Origin: DATDMG01 sp036518955
GTDB lineage: Bacteria > Actinomycetota > Actinomycetes > Actinomycetales > Kineosporiaceae
Direction: 5' to 3'
Length of the DNA stretch: 19,671 nt
Assembly: GCA_036518955.1 (NCBI GenBank)
Contig: DATDMG010000242.1
Coordinates: 1 to 19,671 of the forward strand
Shown here: piece by piece, positions 7,008 to 13,967 of the stretch
How the letters are laid out: each line of letters starts with the position of its first letter
Position numbering within the stretch: position 1 is the stretch's first letter
Notes under the pieces: model-generated
Databases searched by the model: none
Seen by the model: the letters and a program-made list of their open reading frames with translations, nothing else
Told to the model about the DNA's origin: nothing
Translations under genes and position numbers: made by a program

Positions 7008-7730
7008 GTGAGCACTGGGCGGCCGGTGCCGATGAGCGCCGCGGCGTACGGGTTCGACGCGGCGGGCGAGGCGAACGAGGCGACGGTGGCCGGGGCCCCC
7101 CAGCCGGCGGACGCCTCCGCCCCGGTGCCCGACCAGGAGGCACCCCGCCGCCGCGGCCGCCGCCCGGCCGGGGAGGACACCCGGGCCGCGATCGTCGCGG
7201 CGGCCCGGGGCGAGTTCGCCGCCCGAGGTTACGAGGGTGCGACGCTGCGCGGCATCGCTCGCGCCGCCGGAGTCGACCCGCGGTTGGTGCACCACTACTT
7301 CGAGGGCAAGGACGATGTCTTCGTCGCGGTCATGGACCTGCCGGCCCGGCCGGGCGAGCTGGTGGCCGCGGTGATCCCCGGCGGGATCGACGGCCTGGGC
7401 GAACGCCTGCTGCGCATGTTCTTCTCCGTCTGGGACCCGCCGGAAGGCCGCGAGCGGGTCGTCGCGCTGGTGTCCTCGGTGCTCACCAGCGAGAGCGCGG
7501 CGCTGATGGTGAAGCAGTTCCTCACCCAGGAGATCTTCGGCCGGTTGGTCACCGCGGTCGGTGCCGACGACCCGGACCTGCGGGCCTCCCTGCTGGCGTC
7601 CCAGATGGTCGGCCTGATGATGGCGCGCTACGTCGTCAAGCTGGAACCCCTCGCCTCGGCGGACCCGGAGGACCTGATCCCCTTCATCGCCCCCACCCTG
7701 GAGCGCTACCTGGGCGGTGAGCCCGGGTGA
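7008..7730 (+). CDS. TetR/AcrR family transcriptional regulator
   Basis: The 240 residues hold an N-terminal TetR helix-turn-helix at about residues 58-105 (TRAAIVAAARGEFAARGYEG, then ATLRGIARAAGVDPRLVHHY), with HYF...KDDVF closing the motif. The helical C-terminal ligand domain is variable (TetR_C group with VLTSESAALMVKQFLTQEIF). An unusual disordered extension of about 45 residues precedes the HTH and ends in RRRGRRP, which may add DNA contact. The start is GTG at 7008, with GGGGGAGG 8 nt upstream; the open frame extends to ATG 6975 inside the isomerase gene, and ATG 7032 is a weaker alternative. It lies just before the ABC exporter on the same strand, so it is likely its local repressor. 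I could not find a clear palindromic operator. Confidence 0.93.
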   Translation: MSTGRPVPMSAAAYGFDAAGEANEATVAGAPQPADASAPVPDQEAPRRRGRRPAGEDTRAAIVAAARGEFAARGYEGATLRGIARAAGVDPRLVHHYFEGKDDVFVAVMDLPARPGELVAAVIPGGIDGLGERLLRMFFSVWDPPEGRERVVALVSSVLTSESAALMVKQFLTQEIFGRLVTAVGADDPDLRASLLASQMVGLMMARYVVKLEPLASADPEDLIPFIAPTLERYLGGEPG

Positions 7731-7803
7731 GCGGAGCGGCCCGTCCCTGCTGAGCTGGGCGTTGACGAGGCGGAGAACAGGCGGGAACCGGGCCGGACGG
7801 TCC

Positions 7804-7832
7804 TTGTCGATCGGCCGGGTCAGGCGTATTTT
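7804..7832 (+). promoter_or_regulatory. Sigma-70-type promoter for the ABC exporter (TTGTCG-17-TATTTT)
   Basis: The -35 TTGTCG (7804-7809), a 17-nt spacer and the -10 TATTTT (7827-7832) are one of the two best promoter matches in the window. Transcription should begin near 7839, on the first ATG of a six-codon ORF rather than in an untranslated leader. The upstream TetR protein would be expected to act here. Confidence 0.65.
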
Positions 7833-7838
7833 CGCCGC

Positions 7839-7859
7839 ATGGTGAATGCCGCATGGTAA
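7839..7859 (+). CDS. Possible leaderless leader mini-ORF (MVNAAW) overlapping the ABC ATPase start
   Basis: ATG GTG AAT GCC GCA TGG TAA begins 6 nt after the -10 and its stop (7857-7859) overlaps the start region of the ATPase gene (ATG 7853, other frame). The ATPase has no Shine-Dalgarno of its own, so ribosomes ending this mini-ORF could re-initiate on it. The sequence CCGCATGGT occurs twice (7835-7843 and 7849-7857), so a small duplication may have created the extra start. Coding status is inferred only from this layout. Confidence 0.35.
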   Translation: MVNAAW

Positions 7860-8650
7860 AGAGTGGCCAGGGCGCCGGGCCGGCCATCCGGGTCGAGGAC
7901 CTGCGCGTCGTCCGGGGTGGACGCACGGTCATCCCCGGGCTGTCGCTGGAGGTGCCTCGCGGCCAGGTGGTGGGCCTGCTGGGCCCGAGCGGCTGCGGCA
8001 AGACGACGTTGATGCGCTGCCTCGTGGGCGTGCAACAGGTGGCGGGCGGCAGGGTGGAGGTGTTGGGCGAGCCGGCCGGTGCGAAGCAGCTGCGCCACCG
8101 GGTCGGCTACGTCACCCAGGCGCCCAGCGTGTACGGCGACCTGACCGTGCGCGAGAACCTCGCCTACTTCGCCCAGGTGGTCGGGGTGCGCCGCGGCGCC
8201 CTCGCCGCGGAGGTGAACCGGGTGCTCGACCTGGTGGCCCTCGCCGACCACGCCGGCAGCCGGGTGACCTCGCTCTCCGGCGGCCAGCTCTCCCGGGTCT
8301 CGCTGGCGGCGGCCCTGGTGGGGACGCCGGAGCTGCTGGTCCTCGACGAGCCCACCGTCGGGCTGGACCCGGTGCTGCGCCGGGACCTGTGGGAGATCTT
8401 CCGCCGGCTCGCCCGGGAGGGGGCGACCCTCTTGGTGTCCAGCCACGTGATGGACGAGGCGGTCCGGTGCGACCGGCTGCTGCTGATGCGGGCCGGGCTG
8501 ATACTCGCCGACGACACCCTGGCCGGCGTCCTCGCCACGACCGGTGCTCCGGACGCCGAGCGCGCCTTCCTGACCCTGGTCGACCGGGCCGAGGCGGCGG
8601 CCGGCGCGGCCGGCCGGAGCACCGGCACCAGCACCGGGTTGCGGGCATGA
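7853..8650 (+). CDS. ABC transporter ATP-binding protein (DrrA-like exporter ATPase)
   Basis: The protein has 265 residues with all nucleotide-binding motifs: Walker A GPSGCGKTT (44-52), Q-loop near YVTQAP (86-91), signature LSGGQ (141-145), Walker B LLVLDEP (161-167), D-loop GLDP (170-173) and H-loop His198 (SSH). It would power an ABC-2 exporter with the permease 61 nt downstream. The ABC-2 class includes drug, polyketide and lipid exporters; the substrate is unknown. The C-terminal tail after about residue 240 is Ala/Gly/Thr-rich. ATG 7853 is the only reasonable start but lacks a Shine-Dalgarno, suggesting coupling to the mini-ORF at 7839. A TetR-type regulator lies upstream. Confidence 0.95.
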   Translation: MVKSGQGAGPAIRVEDLRVVRGGRTVIPGLSLEVPRGQVVGLLGPSGCGKTTLMRCLVGVQQVAGGRVEVLGEPAGAKQLRHRVGYVTQAPSVYGDLTVRENLAYFAQVVGVRRGALAAEVNRVLDLVALADHAGSRVTSLSGGQLSRVSLAAALVGTPELLVLDEPTVGLDPVLRRDLWEIFRRLAREGATLLVSSHVMDEAVRCDRLLLMRAGLILADDTLAGVLATTGAPDAERAFLTLVDRAEAAAGAAGRSTGTSTGLRA

Positions 8651-8711
8651 GGCGTCCAGCGCGGCCCGGCGGTCGGCTGCCGTCGGGCGGAACCGATGAC
8701 CGGAGGGTGCG

Positions 8712-9446
8712 ATGAGCCTGCGGCTGACAGCGGCGACGGCGGCCCGGGTGCTGCGGCAGATCCGGCACGATCCGCGCACCCTGGGCCTGCTGCTCGTCGT
8801 CCCGTGCGTGCTGATGGGCCTGCTGGCCTGGATCTACAACCAGACCCCGCTGTTCGACCGGATCGGTGCCCCGCTGCTCGGGATGTTCCCGTTCCTGGTG
8901 ATGTTCCTGGTGACGAGCATCGCCACGCTGCGCGAACGGCAGTCCGGGACCCTCGAGCGGCTCCTCGCGCTGCCCCTGGCCAAGGCGGACCTCGTCGGCG
9001 GCTACGCGCTGGCGTTCGGCCTGCTGGCGGCGGTGCAGGCCCTGGTGGCGAGCACGTTCGCCAGCTATGTCCTGGGCCTCGACGTCGCCGGGGACGCCTG
9101 GCTGCTGATCGTCGTCGCCGTGGTGGACTGCCTGCTCGGGACGGCCCTGGGCCTGTTCCTGTCGGCGTTCGCCGCGACCGAGTTCCAGGCGGTGCAGTTC
9201 CTGCCGGCGTTCGTGCTGCCGCAGTTCCTGTTGTGCGGGCTGCTGGTGCCCCGGGACCAGCTGCCCGACGTCCTGCACTGGATCTCGAACGTCCTGCCGC
9301 TCTCGTACGCGGTCGACGCCATGCACACGATCAGCGTCGACGCCAACGGCGGTGCGGACGTCGCCCAGGACATCGCGGTCATGCTCGCTTTCGTGGTGGT
9401 GCTCATCGGTCTGGGGGCGGCCACCCTGCGGCGGCGCACCCCCTGA
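8712..9446 (+). CDS. ABC-2 type transporter permease
   Basis: The 244 residues carry about six hydrophobic helices, the size of DrrB/NodJ-type permeases. Landmarks are helix 1 (LLLVVPCVLMGLLAWIY), the cytoplasmic RERQSGTLERLLALPL loop after helix 2, which is diagnostic for ABC-2 permeases, and the late block VPRDQLPDVLHWISNVLPLS before a short external loop. It is the membrane partner of the ATPase upstream. The ATG at 8712 has a good GGAGG Shine-Dalgarno 6 nt before it. The gene ends 36 bp from the convergent lipoprotein gene; no clear terminator is seen in that gap. Confidence 0.94.
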   Translation: MSLRLTAATAARVLRQIRHDPRTLGLLLVVPCVLMGLLAWIYNQTPLFDRIGAPLLGMFPFLVMFLVTSIATLRERQSGTLERLLALPLAKADLVGGYALAFGLLAAVQALVASTFASYVLGLDVAGDAWLLIVVAVVDCLLGTALGLFLSAFAATEFQAVQFLPAFVLPQFLLCGLLVPRDQLPDVLHWISNVLPLSYAVDAMHTISVDANGGADVAQDIAVMLAFVVVLIGLGAATLRRRTP

Positions 9447-9482
9447 CGGCACCCGTCCGCAGGTACCACCCAGCCGGCCGGG

Positions 9483-10223
9483 CTAGCTGATCACGATGGT
9501 GAGCCGGAAGCTGCCCTGCGCGGCGTCGCACCGCAGCGCCTCCCCGCAGGAGGCCCGGCTCGCGGTGATCGTGGTGGTTCCGGGGGACGCCGCCAGCCCG
9601 GTCAGGGTGACGGTTCCGCACCCGCTACCGGGACGGGCGCACTGGCCGGTCCGCGGGCCGGCCACCGTGCTGACGCTGGCGTCACGGAGCCGGGACGGCG
9701 GCGTCCCGAACCGCCAGTACGTCGAGCCCGCCCGGTCGGGGCCGCCCAGGACGACATGGAGGGTCTGCCCGACGTGCAGGTTCACCGTGGTCCCGTTGGC
9801 GACGTCGGTGACGGTGAGGGGCGCCGGGGTGTGCCGGGGGGTGGGGGCCGCGGGCCGGGTCGTGGTCGGCGACGACCCGGCCGCCGGACGCCCGGCCGAG
9901 GTCGCGGGCGTCACCGTGCCCCCCGGTCGAGGTGAGGAGGCTGCCGCCGCCGCCGCGGTCGTGGATCCCGTCCCGGAGGCGGCCGCGGAGCCGGCCGGTG
10001 AGGTGGTCCCGGATCCCGTGGCGGTCGGGCTCCCGGATCCGGTCGGGGACCCGGTGGCCGGCGTTGTCGGGGCCTGGTCGGCGGTCGGGCTGGGCGTGCT
10101 GGTGCAGCCGGCGAGCAGGGCTGCGGCGAGCAGGCCGAGCGCTCCGGTTCGGCGGGTCGTCGCGGCGAGCCGGGGGCGTCCGCCCTGGCACCGTCGGCGG
10201 CTGGGGGACGAGGTGGCGTGCAT
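9483..10223 (-). CDS. Lipoprotein with Ser/Thr/Pro linker and chagasin-like (inhibitor I42-type) domain
   Basis: The protein has 246 residues. A basic N-region and hydrophobic stretch end in a lipobox, LLAGC, with Cys40 as the lipidated residue, so it is anchored outside the membrane. Residues 41-135 are a Thr/Ser/Pro/Ala/Gly-rich linker of low complexity. Residues 136-246 form a beta-rich domain with the pattern NGTTVNLHVGQTLHVVLGG...STYWRFG...GTVTLTGLAASPGTTTITA, which resembles chagasin-family cysteine-protease inhibitors. The inhibitory loop motifs (NPTTGY, RPW) are not conserved, so the match is fold-level. Four cysteines (195, 202, 226, 232) could form disulfides. The start ATG 10223 has GGAGGA about 4 nt upstream. 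It follows the secreted peptidase-like gene on the same strand. Confidence 0.85.
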   Translation of the reverse strand: MHATSSPSRRRCQGGRPRLAATTRRTGALGLLAAALLAGCTSTPSPTADQAPTTPATGSPTGSGSPTATGSGTTSPAGSAAASGTGSTTAAAAAASSPRPGGTVTPATSAGRPAAGSSPTTTRPAAPTPRHTPAPLTVTDVANGTTVNLHVGQTLHVVLGGPDRAGSTYWRFGTPPSRLRDASVSTVAGPRTGQCARPGSGCGTVTLTGLAASPGTTTITASRASCGEALRCDAAQGSFRLTIVIS

Positions 10224-10247
10224 GATTCCTCCGAGGTGCGTCGGCGT

Positions 10248-10265
10248 GCGTCGTCCCGACGACGC
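10248..10265. promoter_or_regulatory. 8+2+8 perfect palindrome upstream of the lipoprotein gene
   Basis: GCGTCGTC CC GACGACGC lies 24 nt before the lipoprotein ATG, between it and the terminator of the secreted-protein gene. It could be an operator or a 5'-leader hairpin. I do not recognise it as a known regulator's site. Confidence 0.4.
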
Positions 10266-10302
10266 CGGGGCCGGGCACGGTGTTGCGCGGGCAGGTGCGG
10301 CA

Positions 10303-10338
10303 GCGGCCGGTCCGGACCGGATCAGCCGGACCGGCCGC
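10303..10338 (-). terminator. 12-bp hairpin downstream of the secreted peptidase-like gene
   Basis: GCGGCCGGTCCG (10303-10314), a 12-nt loop, and CGGACCGGCCGC (10327-10338) form a perfect inverted repeat 13 nt past the stop at 10352. An overlapping 14-bp palindrome (10307-10320) offers an alternative fold. There is no U-tract, as expected in such GC-rich genomes. Confidence 0.6.
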
Positions 10339-10351
10339 CGCCGACGGCCGG

Positions 10352-11959
10352 TCAGGCGATGGTGACCGCGGTGTCGTCGAGCAGGAAGGTGGTGGCCAGC
10401 GAGGAGTCCTCGGCGCCCGTGAAGGTCAGCGTCACGGTGGTGCCGGCGTAGCGGGACAGGTCCAGCGACTTCTGCAGGTAGCCGCTGGAGGCGTCGAGGT
10501 TCGAGTAGGTCGCCAGCGTGGTCGTCCTGCTGCCGCCCGCCGCCTTCACGGTGAGCGTGTCGAAGGCTGTCGACCTCGTCGTCTCCGCGGTCGTGATCCG
10601 GACCCAGAAGGTCAGCGTGTAGCTGCTGCAGCCGCTCGGCAGGCTCACCGGCTGGGACAGGTTCTGGGTGAGCGTGGACCCGGTCCCGGCGAGCTTGGCG
10701 TACCACGCCCCGCCGTGCGCCGGGTTGGAGGTCGCGTTCGAGATCACGCCGCTGCTCGCCGTCCAGGATGCGCTGCCCGACTCGAACCCGGGGTTGACCA
10801 GCTTCTGGCCCGGCGCGGCGCAGTTGCCCCCGCCGCCCGACCCGCCGCCGACGACGGGGTGGGAGATCTGGCAGCCGGTGGCGTCGTTGGACCACGTCGA
10901 CTGCATCGCGAAGGAGCCGGTCGCGAACGTCAGGTTCTGCGCTCCGCCGGTGCCGCCGACGCCGACCCAGGCGCATTTGTCGGCGTTCTCGTACCCGGTG
11001 CTGTCCGTCCATCCTCCGGCGGGATTCTGGTCGGTGATCGTCTCGGCGTACTCGTGGCCCTCGACGATGGTCACGCCGTCCAGATTTCCGGCCGATCCGG
11101 TGTTGACGTAGCCCTTGCCGCACGAGGTGCCGGCGTCGGTGACGTACGGCAGGTTGGTGAAGGCGATGTCTCCGTAGGAGGAACTCACCCCGCCACCGGT
11201 GAGGGTCGTGTCACCGGTGAAGTCGTGCCAGGCGCAGAATTTTCCGGACGCCGTGTTGAAGCCGTCCGGGTGCGTGCCGGTGGGCGAGACCACGACGTAC
11301 TGTGCGTTCCGGTTCGCCGCCGCCGTCGTGTTCCCGAAATGCGCTGCGGCCGCGACCGCCTCCGCGCCGAGCTGATGTCCGGTCGCGGACGCCGGGGCCG
11401 CCGCGGCGACGTCCGCCCAGACGCCGCCGAGGGCGTTGCCGGCCGGGTAGCCGACGTGCGGTGCGGACGACGGGCACGACGTCGCCCCGGTCGCCACCCC
11501 CTCGCAGTACTGGGTCATCACCCCGGACCAGGTCTCGGAGTTGGTGCCGATGCCCAGGAACAGGTCCTGCAACCGGGGGGCCATCCCGGCGCTGTCGTTG
11601 GCGAGGGTCACCCGCCCGCCGGGCGACGTCCCGGGCGCGCCCCACTGAGAACCCCAGAAGATCAGGTACACCTTGGGTGCCCCGGTCGTGACCCCGATCC
11701 CGTTGACGCCGCCCCGATAGGCCAGCTGCCCACTGCCCACTGTGGTGGCCGTCGGCGTGGACGCGTTGGCGGTGTGCGCCAGGGATTGCACCGCCTCCCG
11801 GGTGGGGAAGACGATTTTGTGGCTCCCGGCCGGGGGGTTGGTCCCCGGCCGGTCGGCCGCAGCCGACGCCTGGCCGACTCCCGCGCCGAGGACGAGCGCG
11901 GCAGACACCCCGACCATTCCGGTCGATGCCAGGGGTCGGCAATGACGAGCGAATCGCAT
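10352..11959 (-). CDS. Secreted protein with zincin-like HEYAE motif and C-terminal carbohydrate-binding-type domain
   Basis: The protein has 535 residues. A signal peptide (basic MRFARHCR, hydrophobic core, ASAAA near residues 31-35) directs export. The main domain, about 45-370, begins with PKVYLIFWGSQW (95-106) and includes SPTGTHPDGF (225-234), FCAWHD (241-246), VEGHEYAETITD (299-310) and YENADKC (323-329). It resembles bacterial secreted proteins with a HExxE-type motif distantly like plant EXORDIUM proteins. His302, Glu303, Glu306 and Glu324 could bind zinc, so a metallopeptidase is plausible but unproven. A Gly-rich linker (371-378) leads to a jelly-roll-like C-terminal domain (NPGFESGSASW, 389-399, to the end). 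The start at ATG 11959 has AAGGG 6 nt upstream; a consensus promoter lies about 140 bp upstream. Confidence 0.85.
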   Translation of the reverse strand: MRFARHCRPLASTGMVGVSAALVLGAGVGQASAAADRPGTNPPAGSHKIVFPTREAVQSLAHTANASTPTATTVGSGQLAYRGGVNGIGVTTGAPKVYLIFWGSQWGAPGTSPGGRVTLANDSAGMAPRLQDLFLGIGTNSETWSGVMTQYCEGVATGATSCPSSAPHVGYPAGNALGGVWADVAAAAPASATGHQLGAEAVAAAAHFGNTTAAANRNAQYVVVSPTGTHPDGFNTASGKFCAWHDFTGDTTLTGGGVSSSYGDIAFTNLPYVTDAGTSCGKGYVNTGSAGNLDGVTIVEGHEYAETITDQNPAGGWTDSTGYENADKCAWVGVGGTGGAQNLTFATGSFAMQSTWSNDATGCQISHPVVGGGSGGGGNCAAPGQKLVNPGFESGSASWTASSGVISNATSNPAHGGAWYAKLAGTGSTLTQNLSQPVSLPSGCSSYTLTFWVRITTAETTRSTAFDTLTVKAAGGSRTTTLATYSNLDASSGYLQKSLDLSRYAGTTVTLTFTGAEDSSLATTFLLDDTAVTIA

Positions 11960-12100
11960 GGAAGCCCTTTCGAGACGGAGCTCGGGGCAGGCTGGGGTAT
12001 CGCCTGGGCGGGGGCGACCTGAAGCCCCGAGCATGATGATGGCGGTCGTGAAGGGTGGACGACCGCGGTCGCGCAGTTGCTGGGGCCAGCAGCGGCACGG

Positions 12101-12129
12101 ACATTAGTGTTCACTGAGAGAATCGTCAA
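12101..12129 (-). promoter_or_regulatory. Near-consensus promoter for the secreted protein (TTGACG-17-TAATGT)
   Basis: On the minus strand, -35 TTGACG (12129-12124), a 17-nt spacer and -10 TAATGT (12106-12101) predict a transcript start near 12094 and a 5' leader of about 135 nt. The leader contains the palindrome GACCGCGGTC (12061-12070) and a small hairpin (TGCTGG/CCAGCA, near 12078-12091). CAACGTTG (12127-12134) overlaps the -35 edge and could be part of an operator. This is the only long leader predicted among the minus-strand genes here. Confidence 0.7.
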
Positions 12130-12236
12130 CGTTGGCACGGTCGGTAGTGAATGCGGCACCGTGAGCCGCGATCGGCCGGCCCGCATTAGAGGTGATTAAC
12201 ACCCGGGAAACCCGAGCGACCGTGAGCGGAAAGGTG

Positions 12237-13058
12237 TCAGTCGCGCCGGAAGGTGAGCCGGATGAAAGTGTAGTCCAGCCCGGTGCGGCGCCAGTGCACC
12301 GGTCGCTCGGAGTGCTGCAGGGCGAGCTCGCCGACGAGGGCGAGGCCGACGCCGGCGGCGGCCTCGACGACGTCGGTGATCTCGCCCGGCGAGAAGATGT
12401 GCACGGGCTGGCCGTACATCGTGATCCCCGACGTGTCGGGCGGGTCCGCGTCGTAGTCGGTCGACACCACGAGTACGCCGCCCGGGCGGAGGATCCGGGC
12501 GCTCTCGGCGAGGAACGGCGTCACCGGGACGCCGTGCTCGATGACCGACAGGCAGGTCACCGCGTCGAACCGTCCCTCGGGGAAGTCGGTGGCCGTGATG
12601 TCCCCGTACCGGAACAGGACGCCGTCCCGTCGCACGTCCCGCCCGAACTCCAGGTTGTTGCCGACCAGGTCGGTGAGCCCGGACAGGCGCAGCCAGGGCA
12701 GCACCGGCGAGTACCGGGCGCTCCCGGCGTCCAGCACGGCGGCCGCCGTGCCGCACTCGGCGAGCACCGTCGAGACCGCGCCGAGGGCGTCCCAGTTCTT
12801 CGGCAGGTCACGGTGCAGCGGCAGGTGCAGCCGGCGTGCCGTGGCGACCGCGGCCCGCCAGTCGTCCGCGCTGCGGAGCACGTCGGTCGGGGGGACCGGC
12901 GGCGGGAGCGGTACCGCGCGCCGGAGCAACCCGCGGGCCCGGCGCCGACCTGCCACGCGGGCCCACAGCAGGTGCTCGGCCGCCCGCTTGGCGACGGCGA
13001 GCGGCAGGCCGCCGGGGGGCGCCGCCGGACGGCGTCGGGGGGCATCCGGGGCGGGCAC
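12237..13058 (-). CDS. SAM-dependent methyltransferase-like protein, substrate unknown
   Basis: The 273 residues are a class I methyltransferase fold. A basic, Pro-rich N-terminus leads to HLPLHRDLPKNWDALGA (78-94), a block seen in methyltransferases of sugar/envelope clusters. The SAM-binding strand is AVLDAGSARYSP (107-118), lacking the usual GxGxG. Next come the acidic strand NNLEFGRD, GDITATDFPEGRFDAVTCLS with VIEHGVPV (motif IV region), and RILRPGGVLVVSTDYD (motif V). The start is GTG at 13058, following TAGAGT by 8 nt, so it is probably leaderless; the longer frame to 13250 overlaps proC and is rejected. It is divergent from proC and its stop lies about 110 bp from the promoter of the secreted-protein gene. 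Confidence 0.85.
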   Translation of the reverse strand: MPAPDAPRRRPAAPPGGLPLAVAKRAAEHLLWARVAGRRRARGLLRRAVPLPPPVPPTDVLRSADDWRAAVATARRLHLPLHRDLPKNWDALGAVSTVLAECGTAAAVLDAGSARYSPVLPWLRLSGLTDLVGNNLEFGRDVRRDGVLFRYGDITATDFPEGRFDAVTCLSVIEHGVPVTPFLAESARILRPGGVLVVSTDYDADPPDTSGITMYGQPVHIFSPGEITDVVEAAAGVGLALVGELALQHSERPVHWRRTGLDYTFIRLTFRRD

Positions 13059-13101
13059 GGTGCGTGACTCTAGCCGGTGACCGGCGGCGTAGGGTGGGCT
13101 C
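13059..13101. promoter_or_regulatory. 43-bp divergent leaderless promoter region (methyltransferase / proC)
   Basis: The minus strand has TAGAGT (13072-13067) 8 nt before the GTG at 13058. The plus strand has TAGGGT (13090-13095) 6 nt before the ATG at 13102. The geometry matches the divergent pair at 5048-5089, with almost no room for two independent polymerases. Confidence 0.6.
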
Positions 13102-13959
13102 ATGTCCGATCCGACCGCACCGCGACCGGCCTGGACGTCGACGACCGGCCCGAGCGAGACCGTGGCCATCCTCGGCGCCGGGGTGATGGGGGAGACGCTG
13201 CTCTCCGGGCTGCTCCGGGCCGGTCGGTCGGTGGACGACGTCGTGATCACCGAGCGCCGCGCGGACCGGGCCGAGCGGCTCGCCGCCAGCTACGGGGTCA
13301 AGGTCGGGCAGAACGCCGAGGCGGCGGCTGTCGCGGACACCGTCGTCCTGGTCGTCAAGCCGCAGGACGTCGCCGGCCTGCTCGCCGAGATCAAGGGGTC
13401 GGTGTCGGCCGGCACGCTCGTGGTGAGCATCGCCGCCGGGATCACCACCGCGTTCGTCGAACAGCGATTGCCGCCCGGCGTCCCCGTGGTCCGGGTGATG
13501 CCGAACACCCCGGCCCTGGTCGACCAGGGCATGGCCGCGATCTCACCTGGGTCGCACTGCTCCGTGGAGCACCTCGCCCGCGCCGAGGCGTTGCTGGCCG
13601 CCACCGGCAAGGTCATCGAGGTACCCGAGGACCACCAGGACGCCGTCACGGCGATCAGCGGTTCCGGCCCGGCCTACATCTTCTACGTCGTCGAGGCCAT
13701 GATCGAGGCCGGCGTGCTCCTCGGTCTGCCGCGGGCGACCGCCACCGAGCTCGTCGTCCAGACGCTCTACGGCGCAGCGACGATGCTGAAGGAGACCGGC
13801 ACCCACCCGACCGTGCTGCGCGAGCAGGTCAGCAGCCCGGCGGGGACGACGATCGCCGCGCTCCGCGAGCTCGACGACCACAAGGTCCGGGCGGCCTTCC
13901 TGACCGCGATGGAGGCGGCGCGCAACCGGTCCCGGGAGCTGTCGACGGGCAGCACCTGA
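13102..13959 (+). CDS. proC: Pyrroline-5-carboxylate reductase
   Basis: ProC reduces 1-pyrroline-5-carboxylate to L-proline with NAD(P)H, the last step of proline synthesis, in the cytoplasm. The protein has 285 residues, within the usual range plus a short N-tail of about 18. It shows the dinucleotide-binding AILGAGVMG (22-30), VVKPQD, VRVMPNTPALV, AISGSGPAYIFYVVEAM, and the family signature region VSSPAGTTIAALRELDDH with HKVRAAFLTAMEAA. The ATG at 13102 fits TAGGGT 6 nt upstream, a leaderless arrangement. In mycobacteria proC directly precedes the small HTH gene; here three genes lie between them. Confidence 0.97.
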   Translation: MSDPTAPRPAWTSTTGPSETVAILGAGVMGETLLSGLLRAGRSVDDVVITERRADRAERLAASYGVKVGQNAEAAAVADTVVLVVKPQDVAGLLAEIKGSVSAGTLVVSIAAGITTAFVEQRLPPGVPVVRVMPNTPALVDQGMAAISPGSHCSVEHLARAEALLAATGKVIEVPEDHQDAVTAISGSGPAYIFYVVEAMIEAGVLLGLPRATATELVVQTLYGAATMLKETGTHPTVLREQVSSPAGTTIAALRELDDHKVRAAFLTAMEAARNRSRELSTGST

Positions 13960-13967
13960 CCGTCCGC

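Noticed and set aside
5507..7180. A 557-codon open frame on the minus strand
   Set aside because: Antisense to ppx, the isomerase and the TetR start; low-complexity translation and no motif.
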